The position numbers were made by a program, and so were the translations under genes. The notes under the pieces are model-generated. The model did not search any database. It was given only the letters and a program-made list of their open reading frames with translations, and was not told where the DNA came from. This document shows, in pieces, positions 18,650 to 26,621 of a stretch of DNA of 64,000 bases (the first letter of the stretch is position 1; the number at the start of each line of letters is the position of its first letter). The stretch is from Actinomadura violacea (GTDB lineage: Bacteria; Actinomycetota; Actinomycetes; Streptosporangiales; Streptosporangiaceae). The stretch is from contig NZ_JAGEPF010000009.1 of NCBI RefSeq assembly GCF_017573465.1, positions 1 to 64,000 on the forward strand, written 5' to 3'.

Positions 18650-20890
18650 TTACAGGCCGCTTACAGCGCCGGACGCCGCGGCCCGGCCGGCAGCCGCCGG
18701 GGCCGGGTCAGCCGGCGGCCGCGAGGCGGTGGCGAGGCGGTGGCGGGAGCGGAGCGAGGCGAGCTGGAGGCGGCGCTCCGGGGCGACCTTCGCGTACTCC
18801 ATGCCCATGACGCGCATGCCGCGGTGCTCGGCGAGCGTCGCGAGGGCGTCGTCGGCCAGGGCGAGGAACTGCAGGCGCTGCCGCAGGGCGACGGCGTCGA
18901 GATCGTGGACGAGGGCCTGGTCGAGGCGGTCGATGGCCTCGACCGAGCGGCGCCACACGCCGCCGGTCTCGCCCGCGAACGCGCCGATGAGGGCCTCCAG
19001 CGAGAGCGCCATCCGGGCGGTGACCGCCTGCAGGGTCCGCTCGGCCTCCGGCGGCATGGCCACGGCGGCGGCGGCGATCTCGCGGGCGTAGCCGGTGACG
19101 GTGGTCAGCGTCATCAGCGTCTCGGCGTCCGCGTGCCCGGACCCGCCGGTCGGGCGGCGGACGATCGGCCGCAGGACCGCGTTCAGCCGGAACAGCGCCT
19201 GGTCGACGGCGCGGGAGGCACTGCTCAGCCGGACGTCCGCGGCGTCCGGCGGCGGGGCGCCCGCGTCCGCGACCAGGTCGCGGACGGCGGACAGGTGCCC
19301 GCGGACCGCCTCGTCGATCATGCTGCGGGTGCCGACGGGCAGCAGCACCAGCCCGACCAGCACGGCCGTGAGGGCGCCGACCATGTTCTCGGCGAGGCGC
19401 AGCAGGATCAGCGAGGTGTGGAAGCCGGTCGTGAACGCGTACAGCTGGACGAGCGCGACGACCAGCCCGATCACCCACCACGTGTAGTGCGAGGCGATCG
19501 AGTAGGCGCCGACGGTCAGCCCGGCGACGACCAGCAGCAGGCTGATCCACGGGTGCGCGGCGCCGAGCAGCTCGAAGGACGCGATGCCGAGCGCGCCGCC
19601 GGCGACGGTGCCGAGCGCGCGCTGCCCGGTCTTGCGGACCCGCTCGTAGGTGGTGTTGGTCCCGGTGAAGATGATCATGACGCCGATCGCGGCCCAGTAG
19701 AAGCGCCGGCCGCTGATCAGGTCGCCGACCGGCACCGCGATCGAGATCGCGACCGCCACCTGCAGGGCGGTCCGCAGGTGCGGGGAGACCCGGAGCCGGC
19801 GCCACGCCCCGCCGGAGGCGAGGATCCGCTCCGCCACCGGCCCGGAGCCGAGCACGGCGTGCCCGGCGCTCAGCACGACCGGCGACTGGAACGGCGCCCC
19901 GTCTCCCTTGCCCGGCGCGGCCCGTCCGGCGTCCACCCAGGTGCGGGACGTCCGGGACAGGTCGGTCAGCAGCACGGCCAGGTGGTGGACGAGCGAGGAC
20001 GTCCCGACGTCGGCGGGCGGGCCGCTCGCCCGCCGCCGGTCGAGCCAGCCGACCAGGTCGCGGGGGGCGCGCTCGTCGAACTCCGCGCCCGGGCCTCCCA
20101 TGGCGTGGGCGCGGAGCGCGCCGGTGACGCGGCGGCGCAGGTCGCCGGGCGGGGCGTGCCCGTCCAGCTCGCGGACGGCCCGGGCGACGGCCTGCACCAC
20201 CAGTTCCGTCTCGAACAGCAGCCGGTGCAGGCGCTCGGCCTCTCCGGTGGTGCCGGGCTGGGCGAGCAGCCCGTCGGCGACCAGCGCGGCCTCGTTCAGC
20301 CGGGCCTGGCGGCGGCGGAGCCGGCGCAGCGCGCGCTCCCGCTCCGGCCCGGTGCCGGCGCCGGCGTCCAGCAGGTCCGCGGCGGCGGAGGTGACGTCGG
20401 CGGCGCAGGCGAGGAACGCCCGCTGGATCCGCGCTAGCGCCTTGGCGGGCGCGGGGCGGCACAGCGCGAGCCGGGCGGCGGTCGCCGCGGCCAGGCCCGC
20501 CGCGGCGATCGCGGCCATCGGCCCGAACTCGGTGAGCGGCATCGGCAGCAGCAGCCCGCACAGGTACCCGGCGAACAGGACGGCGCCCGCGTCGTTGCCC
20601 CACGGCGCGAAGCGCGCCGCGTAGAACTGCGCGAACAGCACCGGGACGAGGGCCGCCAGGCCCAGGAACCGGTGCGGGTGCAGGGTCATGCTCAGGTAGA
20701 GCGCGGCGATGAACGGCGCATAGACCACCACGGACCTGATCGTCGCGCGCGCGGCGCCGTTGTCGGCGATCAGCAGCGAGGTCAGCATGGCGGGCAGCGC
20801 GCCGAGCATCAGCCCGATGAACGCCGGTTCACCGAGGGCGCCCGCGACGCCGTATCCGGCGGCCATGCCCGCCGGAAGGCCCACCAGCAT
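18650..20890 (-). CDS. FUSC-family aromatic-acid/fusaric-acid-type membrane transporter
   Basis: 746 residues from ATG 20890. Two blocks of five or six transmembrane helices, each followed by a large cytoplasmic helical domain, the arrangement of FUSC/YccS/AaeB-like proteins; the second block ALQVAVAISIAVPVGDLISGRRFYWAAIGVMIIF is the FUSC signature. Function: likely efflux of aromatic acids or related stress compounds. The ATG falls directly at the first membrane helix; the frame is open 36 codons further (to CTG 20996-20998), giving LGLARLQAARR before the helix as seen in relatives, so the true start may be non-ATG. Confidence 0.84.
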   Translation of the reverse strand: MLVGLPAGMAAGYGVAGALGEPAFIGLMLGALPAMLTSLLIADNGAARATIRSVVVYAPFIAALYLSMTLHPHRFLGLAALVPVLFAQFYAARFAPWGNDAGAVLFAGYLCGLLLPMPLTEFGPMAAIAAAGLAAATAARLALCRPAPAKALARIQRAFLACAADVTSAAADLLDAGAGTGPERERALRRLRRRQARLNEAALVADGLLAQPGTTGEAERLHRLLFETELVVQAVARAVRELDGHAPPGDLRRRVTGALRAHAMGGPGAEFDERAPRDLVGWLDRRRASGPPADVGTSSLVHHLAVLLTDLSRTSRTWVDAGRAAPGKGDGAPFQSPVVLSAGHAVLGSGPVAERILASGGAWRRLRVSPHLRTALQVAVAISIAVPVGDLISGRRFYWAAIGVMIIFTGTNTTYERVRKTGQRALGTVAGGALGIASFELLGAAHPWISLLLVVAGLTVGAYSIASHYTWWVIGLVVALVQLYAFTTGFHTSLILLRLAENMVGALTAVLVGLVLLPVGTRSMIDEAVRGHLSAVRDLVADAGAPPPDAADVRLSSASRAVDQALFRLNAVLRPIVRRPTGGSGHADAETLMTLTTVTGYAREIAAAAVAMPPEAERTLQAVTARMALSLEALIGAFAGETGGVWRRSVEAIDRLDQALVHDLDAVALRQRLQFLALADDALATLAEHRGMRVMGMEYAKVAPERRLQLASLRSRHRLATASRPPADPAPAAAGRAAASGAVSGL

Positions 20891-21108
20891 GCGCCGCGCC
20901 GCCTGCAGGCGCGCCAGCCCGAGATCCTTCGCCAGTGCCCGCCGCTCCAGCCGCCGCAGCAGGCCCGTGCCGTTCGTCCGCGCGTTGTCCGACAGCAGTT
21001 CGCGTTCCCCCCAAGATGCTTAGCCACGCTCACGATCTACTCCGATCATATCCGCCCGGCCGCGCGCCGGGCCCGGCCGGCGGCAGTCGGCCTAGGAGGA
21101 TTAAGGAT

Positions 21109-21137
21109 TTGCCTAATAGCTCTAGGGAAGCTAGCGT
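21109..21137 (+). promoter_or_regulatory. Promoter of the FBP-domain gene
   Basis: TTGCCT (21109-21114), 17-base spacer, TAGCGT (21132-21137), then 7 bases to ATG 21145. The geometry predicts a transcription start at or next to the ATG, a leaderless mRNA. An AGGAGGA at 21094-21100 upstream would otherwise suit a TTG start at 21109, but would then lie outside this transcript. Confidence 0.55.
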
Positions 21138-21144
21138 CGCGAGG

Positions 21145-21645
21145 ATGGGACCCCTCACCGACCACGACATCCGCACGTCCTTCATCAACTGCTCCAAGGG
21201 CGAGGCCAAGCGGCTCGGCCTGCCCAAGGACCTCGCCGACCTCACCTGGGACGATCTGGACTTCCTCGGCTGGCGAGATCCCGGGGCGCCCGAGCGCGCC
21301 TACCTGGTCGCCGAACGCGGCGGCCGGCCCGTCGGGATCGCGCTGCGCGGCACGTCCGGCGGCGCACCGCGCGGCTTCACCTCGCGGAGCCTGTGCTCGC
21401 TGTGCCTGACCACGCGGACCGGCGGCGGCGTCGCGCTGATGACCGCGCGCCGGACGGGCGAGGCCGGAAAGCAGGGCAACACCGTCGGCCGGTACCTGTG
21501 CACCGACCTCGCCTGCTCGCTCTACGTGCGCGGGAAGAAGCAGGCCGCGGTGGGCGGCGGCCTCGACGAGTCCCTGACCCTGGACGAGAAGGTCGCCCGC
21601 ACGCAGGCCAACCTGCACGCCTTCCTGGACAAGGTCGCGGGCTGA
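21145..21645 (+). CDS. FBP-domain (treble-clef zinc) protein
   Basis: 166 residues resembling the C-terminal FBP domain of fibronectin-binding/elongation-factor-associated proteins found as a stand-alone protein in actinobacteria: FINCSKGEAKRLGLP at the start, then the paired-cysteine zinc site SRSLCSLCLTT and YLCTDLACSLYVRGKK. Probably binds ribosomes or rRNA; not shown. ATG 21145 fits family length and the 7-base spacing from TAGCGT; an alternative TTG 21109 has an ideal AGGAGGA ribosome site and would add 12 residues. Confidence 0.78.
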   Translation: MGPLTDHDIRTSFINCSKGEAKRLGLPKDLADLTWDDLDFLGWRDPGAPERAYLVAERGGRPVGIALRGTSGGAPRGFTSRSLCSLCLTTRTGGGVALMTARRTGEAGKQGNTVGRYLCTDLACSLYVRGKKQAAVGGGLDESLTLDEKVARTQANLHAFLDKVAG

Positions 21646-21680
21646 CCACGAGCGGCCGGGCCCGGCCCGCGCCAATCCCT

Positions 21681-21709
21681 TTCTGCCCCATGGCGAATAT
21701 GCGTAGTAT
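21681..21709 (+). promoter_or_regulatory. Promoter-like element upstream of tRNA
   Basis: TTCTGC (21681-21686), 17 bases, TAGTAT (21704-21709). The -10 matches the actinobacterial TANNNT consensus. It would start a transcript about 130 bases before the tRNA body. Confidence 0.45.
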
Positions 21710-21770
21710 TACCGAGCCATAGGGCATGTCGATTTCCATGCTCGACCGGAAATCCGCAGAAAGGAGCCTT

Positions 21771-21853
21771 GCCGACGACGGTGCGCAATTGCGCGGGCAC
21801 CCGGTGCAGCCGTCGGCGGACGGAGGCGCCATTCGGCATGGCCCGGCCTCCGT
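21771..21853 (+). other. Structured leader overlapping tRNA 5' end
   Basis: GCCGACG (21771-21777) pairs with CGTCGGC (21811-21817) around an inner 12-base palindrome GCGCAATTGCGC (21783-21794). Just downstream ACGGAGGC (21820-21827) is complementary to GCCTCCGT (21846-21853), the tRNA 5' acceptor strand, so two mutually exclusive folds can be drawn. CGGAGGCGCC at 21821-21830 nearly repeats the tRNA 3' end CGGAGGCACC. Confidence 0.45.
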
Positions 21854-21918
21854 AGCCCAAAGGTAGAGGCGAACTCCTTAAAAGAGTCGAAGTGTCGGTT
21901 CGAGTCCGACCGGAGGCA
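21846..21918 (+). tRNA. tRNA-Leu(UAA)-like gene with short variable loop
   Basis: A 73-base cloverleaf on the plus strand: perfect 7-bp acceptor stem (GCCTCCG/CGGAGGC) with A discriminator, T8 A9, a 3-bp D stem (GCC/GGC) with GG in the loop, anticodon stem of 4 bp plus an A-C mismatch, loop CTTAAAA giving anticodon UAA, a 5-base variable region GAAGT, and a perfect T arm (GTCGG-TTCGAGT-CCGAC). No CCA is encoded. The anticodon loop and 3-bp D stem look like tRNA-Leu(UAA) but the long variable arm of bacterial tRNA-Leu is absent. It may be a functional unusual tRNA or a degenerate one. Confidence 0.75.
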
Positions 21919-21962
21919 CCGGGAATCGCCCCGGCCTCGGGTGATTGATCTACGATTGCGGC

Positions 21963-24900
21963 GTGCCGGCTGAGGGTGTCGACGTACGGGCCCTGCGGTG
22001 GCCCTTCCTGGCGGCGGCGCTGGTCGTCCTCGTCGTCGGCGCGCTCGTCGCGGCGGCGGTCGGCGGCGCGCTCGGGTTGAAGGCCGTGCCCGCGGCGGCG
22101 CCGGCGGAAGGCGCGCACGCCGCGCCGCGGGCCGGGCTCGCCGCGGCGCCGAGACTGGACGCGCTGTCGCTGCCGACCGCCGGAACCGGCATCGAACGCA
22201 AGCGCCTGGCGCTCGCCGCCGATTCGGTGGCGACGGCCCTGGCCGGACGCGGGCTCCCGGAACCGCGCATCGGCGGGAGAGCCGGCGGTGGCGCGGTCCT
22301 CGCGGTGGGCATCGTCCGCTCGCTGCCCGGCGCGGCGGACGCCGTCCGGGACCAGGCGTTCCGGCTGCGGAGCCGCGGCGGCGGGCTGTCGCTGGACGCG
22401 GCGGACGCCGCCGGAGCGGCCAACGGCCTGTACGCGGTCGCCGACCGGATCCGTTCCGGCACGGACGTGCTGCCCGCCGGCGACGACGGGCGCGTCGTCG
22501 CGCCGAGGCTGCCGCTGCGGCTGACCGACCACGGCGCGGTGGGCCTGGAGGCCGGCCGCGCCGCGTTCGCGAAGGGCACCGATTACGGGCTGAACACCGA
22601 CGCGGTCGGGCCGGCCCTGCTGAAAGGCGCGCCGTGGGTGGACGCCGCGGCGGCCCAGCGCATCGGCGCGCAGTTCCGCCAATTCGTCGACCACGCGCCG
22701 GCGTACGGCTACAACGGTGTCGTCGTCCCGGGTTTCCTGGAGTACGTCACCTTCAGCGGGGTGGGCGGCGGGCACGCCGTGTACCGCGCGGGCGATTCGC
22801 ACATCGCCCGGGCGCAGGCGATGCGGGCGGCTTTCGGGCCGGTCTGGCGGTACGCCCACGACATGGGCATGAAAGTGTATTTCCAGACCGACATGCTGGC
22901 GCTGTCACCACCGTTGAAGCGCTATCTCGGCCATATCGACACCGCGAGTCCCCGGCTGTGGTCGGTGTACCGGGCGGGCCTGCACGAGCTGTTCACCGGG
23001 CTGCCGTACGCGGACGGCGTGATGATCAGGATCGGCGAGGGCGGCGGCGACTACAAGCTCGCCGGCTGGGACTACCGCTCGGAGATCGAGGTGACCACCG
23101 TCCCGCAGGTCCGCGCGATGCTCAAGGCGCTGCTCGGCCAGGCGGACGCCGACGGCCGCGACATCGTCTTCCGTACCTGGAGCGTCGGGGTCGGCGCCGT
23201 CGGCGACATGCACACCAACCCGGCCTCATACCACAAGGTCCTGGACGGCATCGACGACCGGCACCTGATCGTCTCCACCAAGTACAGCCTGGGCGACTTC
23301 TACAGCGGGCTGCCGTTCAACACGACGCTCGCGACCGGGGGCCAGCGGCGGATCGTGGAGTTCCAGTCGCGGCGGGAGTTCGAGGGCTTCGGCGCGCTGC
23401 CGAACGATCTCGGCGACCTCGAACAGCGGGCCTTGCGGACGCTGCTCGCCGCGAACCCGAACATCGTCGGCGTCTGGGACTGGACGCAGGACGGCGGCCC
23501 GCTGCACGCGGGCCCCATGACCCTCTACCTGCGCACCGGGTTCTGGCAGATGTGGGACGTCAACGTCTACGTGACCGCGCGCCTGGCATGGGACCCGGAC
23601 ACCGACACGGCGGCGGCCACCCGCGACTGGATCCGGCGGACCTTCTCCGGCGACCCGGCGACCGTCGCGGCGATCGGGCAGGTCATGGCGTCGTCGCGGA
23701 GCGCGGTGACGAACGGCCTCTACATCGGCCCCTACGCCGACCACAGGGTCAAGGCGCTCGGGCTCGAACCGCCCCCGATGATGTGGATCTTCGAGTGGGA
23801 CATCGTCACCGGCGACGGCGCGGCGCTCGACACGATCTACCGGGTCGCCCGGCCCCGGCTCGAGACGGCGATCGCCGAGGGCCGGACCGCCGTCGAGACG
23901 GCGCACCGGATGCGGGCGCTCATCGACGCCACTCCCCCGTCGTCCTGGCGGGACCCCGCGCTGCGGCAGCGGTTCGCCGACGCGCTGGCCTACGAGGCCG
24001 ACCTGTTCACCACGCTCGGCTCGTACCGGACGATGGCGCTGCGGCACGTCCAATGGCTCGACACCGGCTCCGGCACGGCGAAGGCCCGCTGGAAGGCGGC
24101 GGAGAAGCAGTTCCGCCACGACGCGCGCGCCCACCAGCGGCGCTACGGCCACGACGTCGCCCTCCCCGCGTACAACTTCACCGCGGCGGACATCGGCATG
24201 CACCGCGCGGACCGCGACCCCGCGATGGCGTGGCTCGCGCGCGCGCTGCTCCTCGCCCTCCTGCTCGCGTTCGCGCTTGGCACGTCGCCCGGTCAGCGGC
24301 TGCTGCGCGGCGCCCCCGGTTCGGCGGCCCTGCGCGCACTCTGGCTCGGAATGACGCGTCCATGGCGGGCCGGCGACGTCGTCCCGGCGGGACGGACGGA
24401 CCGCGCCCTGGTCTGGCTCCTGCCCACCGCCGCGCTCGTGCTCAGCCGCGCCGCCTACACCTGGTTCGCGGCGCCCGCCCACCTCGTCCTCGTCCTCGGC
24501 GCCTGGGCGCTGTACGCCGCCGCGCTGCGGTTCCTCACCCGCCGCCGCGACCGGTTCGCGCTGAGCGCGGCGGTCGGCGGCGCCGCGCTGCTGCGGACGG
24601 TGATCCTGCTGCTCGCGCTCGCCGGACGCGGCCCGGGACGGTACTGGTACGACTTCTGGGCCGAACCGGGACCGCGCTCGTTCTACATCACCGTCGCGTT
24701 CGCCGCGTTCCTGTGGGTGCTCACGGTCGCGCTGCTCACCGCCCGCGGCAGCGGCCTGCCCCGGCGCCGCGCGGCCGGCGTGACGCTGATCGGCGCCGGC
24801 GCCCCGCTGACGGTCCTCGGCGCGCTCGTCGCCGCCCTCGGCCTGGAACGCGCCCTGACGCTCTGGAACGACCAGATGGCGCTGCTGCCCTGGGGCCTGT

Positions 24901-25031
24901 CGCGCATCCTCGGAATCACCACCTACCTGGGCATCCCGACGAACCTCCCGCTGGTCGCCGCGGGATGCGGCCTGGCCCTCGTCGTCATCGGCGCCCTCCT
25001 GACCGGACGGCGACGGCACGCCCCGGCGTGA
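21963..25031 (+). CDS. GH67-like (alpha-glucuronidase-like) hydrolase with multi-helix membrane C terminus
   Basis: About 1022 residues from GTG 21963 (TACGAT ends 6 bases before it; TTG 21945 is an alternative). An N-terminal anchor helix (11-35) leads to an extracytoplasmic GH20b/GH67N-like domain (AVADRIRSG after LSLDAADAAGAANGLY), then a TIM-barrel with GH67-like features: KGTDYGLNTDAVGP, DGVMIRIGEGGGDYKLAG, a Glu in IVEFQSRREFEGFG, and WDWTQDGG. From about residue 745 onward there are roughly eight transmembrane helices. Substrate unknown; probably a cell-envelope or host-derived glucuronide. The fusion to a polytopic membrane domain is unusual. Confidence 0.62.
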   Translation: MPAEGVDVRALRWPFLAAALVVLVVGALVAAAVGGALGLKAVPAAAPAEGAHAAPRAGLAAAPRLDALSLPTAGTGIERKRLALAADSVATALAGRGLPEPRIGGRAGGGAVLAVGIVRSLPGAADAVRDQAFRLRSRGGGLSLDAADAAGAANGLYAVADRIRSGTDVLPAGDDGRVVAPRLPLRLTDHGAVGLEAGRAAFAKGTDYGLNTDAVGPALLKGAPWVDAAAAQRIGAQFRQFVDHAPAYGYNGVVVPGFLEYVTFSGVGGGHAVYRAGDSHIARAQAMRAAFGPVWRYAHDMGMKVYFQTDMLALSPPLKRYLGHIDTASPRLWSVYRAGLHELFTGLPYADGVMIRIGEGGGDYKLAGWDYRSEIEVTTVPQVRAMLKALLGQADADGRDIVFRTWSVGVGAVGDMHTNPASYHKVLDGIDDRHLIVSTKYSLGDFYSGLPFNTTLATGGQRRIVEFQSRREFEGFGALPNDLGDLEQRALRTLLAANPNIVGVWDWTQDGGPLHAGPMTLYLRTGFWQMWDVNVYVTARLAWDPDTDTAAATRDWIRRTFSGDPATVAAIGQVMASSRSAVTNGLYIGPYADHRVKALGLEPPPMMWIFEWDIVTGDGAALDTIYRVARPRLETAIAEGRTAVETAHRMRALIDATPPSSWRDPALRQRFADALAYEADLFTTLGSYRTMALRHVQWLDTGSGTAKARWKAAEKQFRHDARAHQRRYGHDVALPAYNFTAADIGMHRADRDPAMAWLARALLLALLLAFALGTSPGQRLLRGAPGSAALRALWLGMTRPWRAGDVVPAGRTDRALVWLLPTAALVLSRAAYTWFAAPAHLVLVLGAWALYAAALRFLTRRRDRFALSAAVGGAALLRTVILLLALAGRGPGRYWYDFWAEPGPRSFYITVAFAAFLWVLTVALLTARGSGLPRRRAAGVTLIGAGAPLTVLGALVAALGLERALTLWNDQMALLPWGLSRILGITTYLGIPTNLPLVAAGCGLALVVIGALLTGRRRHAPA

Positions 25032-25059
25032 CCCGCCGGCCCTGGTCAAGCGGCACGGG

Positions 25060-25821
25060 TCAGGCGGCACGGGTGAAGGTGCCTCGCCGGATTTCGAGGG
25101 TGCCGTCGGTGAGCGCGGCGGCGAAGTTGATGACGCGGGTGTAGCCGTCGTGCAGGAGCATCGGCAACGACGGGCCGTCGGGCGGGCCGTCGGCGAAGGT
25201 CTTCTCGATCCAGGCCCGGACCCAGGGTGTCTCGTCGGTCCATGCGGTGGTGGTGAAGCCGGCCTGCTCGATCGACGCGTGCAGCGCGTCGGCCGGGACC
25301 ACGAAGCTGTCGGTGCCGTCGAGCGACCACGGCATCGGCCAGGGCAGGTCCGCCGATCCGCAGACCTCCCAGACGGCCAGGCGCGCGCCGGGGGCGAGGC
25401 AGCGGGCGATGTGGGAGAACCACTCCGTCTTGTCCTCGATGTTCATCTGGACGTGCATGGTGATCGCGGCTCGGAAGGGGCGGTCAGGGGCGAACGCGGC
25501 GATGTCGCCGGCCTCGAACCGGACGAGGTCGTCCAGCCCGGTGCCGGCGGTCAGGTCGCGGGCGGTGGCGACGTACGCGGGGGTGATGTCGATGCCGGTC
25601 ACGTGGCTTCCGGTGCGGCGGGCGATCTGCCGGGCCGGGCCGCCGAGTCCCGAACCGACGTCCAGGACGGTGTCGCCCTCGGTGAGGGCGAGGCCGTCGA
25701 TGAGCATGCCGACCGCGTCGGCGCCGCCGATGTGGAACTGGTCGAGGTCGCCCGCCGCGCCGGGGTGCTCGCGCCGGAGGCGGGCGATCGTCCGCTCGAC
25801 GCCGGTCTCGTCGTAGGTCAT
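25060..25821 (-). CDS. SAM-dependent methyltransferase
   Basis: 253 residues, class I Rossmann methyltransferase of the UbiE/sterol-methyltransferase-like group. Motif I is LDVGSGLGGPARQIARRTG, post-I acidic residue in VTGIDITP, motif II region FEAGDIAAF. An N-terminal helix DLDQFHIGGADAV precedes the fold as in sarcosine/phosphoethanolamine-type enzymes. Substrate unknown. Divergent from an HxlR regulator; TAAACT on the minus strand (25828-25833) ends 6 bases before ATG 25821, suggesting a leaderless transcript. Its stop is 28 bases from the convergent hydrolase gene. Confidence 0.85.
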   Translation of the reverse strand: MTYDETGVERTIARLRREHPGAAGDLDQFHIGGADAVGMLIDGLALTEGDTVLDVGSGLGGPARQIARRTGSHVTGIDITPAYVATARDLTAGTGLDDLVRFEAGDIAAFAPDRPFRAAITMHVQMNIEDKTEWFSHIARCLAPGARLAVWEVCGSADLPWPMPWSLDGTDSFVVPADALHASIEQAGFTTTAWTDETPWVRAWIEKTFADGPPDGPSLPMLLHDGYTRVINFAAALTDGTLEIRRGTFTRAA

Positions 25822-25846
25822 CTCGCTAGTTTAAATTTTCAACTCG

Positions 25847-25867
25847 CTGGTTTCTAGAGTAAACCAG
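25847..25867. promoter_or_regulatory. Probable HxlR operator
   Basis: Inverted repeat CTGGTTT-n7-AAACCAG between the divergent methyltransferase and HxlR genes. A half-site-like copy CTCGCTAGTTT also lies at 25822-25832 next to the methyltransferase start and CTCGCTGGTTT at 25843-25853. Binding is inferred from position. Confidence 0.55.
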
Positions 25868-25886
25868 GCTGCGTTAGGCTCGGCGG

Positions 25887-26525
25887 GTGCGCAGCTATGG
25901 CCAGTACTGCTCGATCGCCCGGGCCCTCGACGTCATCGGAGACCGCTGGACGCTGCTGATCGTCCGCGAACTGCTCCTGCAAGGCCCGTGCCGGTTCACC
26001 GACCTCAAGAACGGGCTGCCCGGCGTCGCGACCAACCTCCTGTCGGCCCGCCTCAAGGACCTCGAGGAAGCCGGGCTGATCGGCCGCGAGGACGCGCCGC
26101 CGCCCATCGCGACCGTCCTGTACTCGCTGACCGGCGACGGCCTCGCGCTGGAGCCGGTGCTGAAGGCGCTCGGGCAGTGGGGGCTGCGGCTCATGGACGC
26201 CGAACGCCCGGACGACGCGTTCCAGGCGCGCTGGCTCGCCTGCGCCTCCGCCTGGTTCGCCGCCGACGCCGACCCCGGCGCGCCGCCGGCGGTCGTCCAG
26301 CTCGTCGCGTCCGGCGAGCAGGCCGTGATCGAGATCGGCGGCGGGGAGGTCCGCGCCCGCGCGGGCCGCGCCGCCGATCCCGATCTCGTCCTGGAGGGGC
26401 CGCCGCGCGCCGTCCTGGGCCTGCTCACCGGAGTGATCGGCATCGACGCCGCCACCGCGCTGGGGTTGACCGCCCGGGGCCGCCGCGAGGTGCTCGCCCG
26501 CCTCCGGCCCGCCGCCGCCGGCTGA
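25887..26525 (+). CDS. HxlR-family transcriptional regulator
   Basis: 212 residues: an HxlR winged helix (residues about 1-100; YCSIARALDVIGDRWTLLI, then LLQGPCRFTDLKNGLPGVATN with a following wing) and a C-terminal SCP2/sterol-carrier-like domain common in actinobacterial HxlR proteins (VIEIGGGEVRARAG). The Cys in QYCSIA near the N terminus is typical of redox- or aldehyde-sensing HxlR members. Likely represses the divergent methyltransferase. TAGGCT at 25875-25880 ends 6 bases before GTG 25887, so leaderless. Confidence 0.88.
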   Translation: MRSYGQYCSIARALDVIGDRWTLLIVRELLLQGPCRFTDLKNGLPGVATNLLSARLKDLEEAGLIGREDAPPPIATVLYSLTGDGLALEPVLKALGQWGLRLMDAERPDDAFQARWLACASAWFAADADPGAPPAVVQLVASGEQAVIEIGGGEVRARAGRAADPDLVLEGPPRAVLGLLTGVIGIDAATALGLTARGRREVLARLRPAAAG

Positions 26526-26621
26526 TTCAGGAATTGGCGCCAGCACTTCCCGATATACCGAAAATGTACCGCCGAATGGCACTCTCCACCCATCGGTTAT
26601 CCCGTCTCAAAGGAGAACGAG

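Noticed and set aside
18644..20437. A 597-codon plus-strand frame opposite the FUSC gene
   Set aside because: Shadow of the real transporter; composition is not protein-like and there is no ribosome site.
21726..21866. 46-codon open frame ending inside the tRNA D arm
   Set aside because: No ribosome site, ends within the RNA, and the region folds; treated as leader.
21522..22859. Long minus-strand frame crossing the tRNA
   Set aside because: Covers a structural RNA and the 5' half of a real plus-strand gene; its tRNA-derived peptide is a well-known false-call type.
25050..25074. Direct repeat GCGGCACGGGT twice
   Set aside because: Lies in the convergent gap and 3' end of the methyltransferase; 11 bases in high-GC sequence without further copies nearby.
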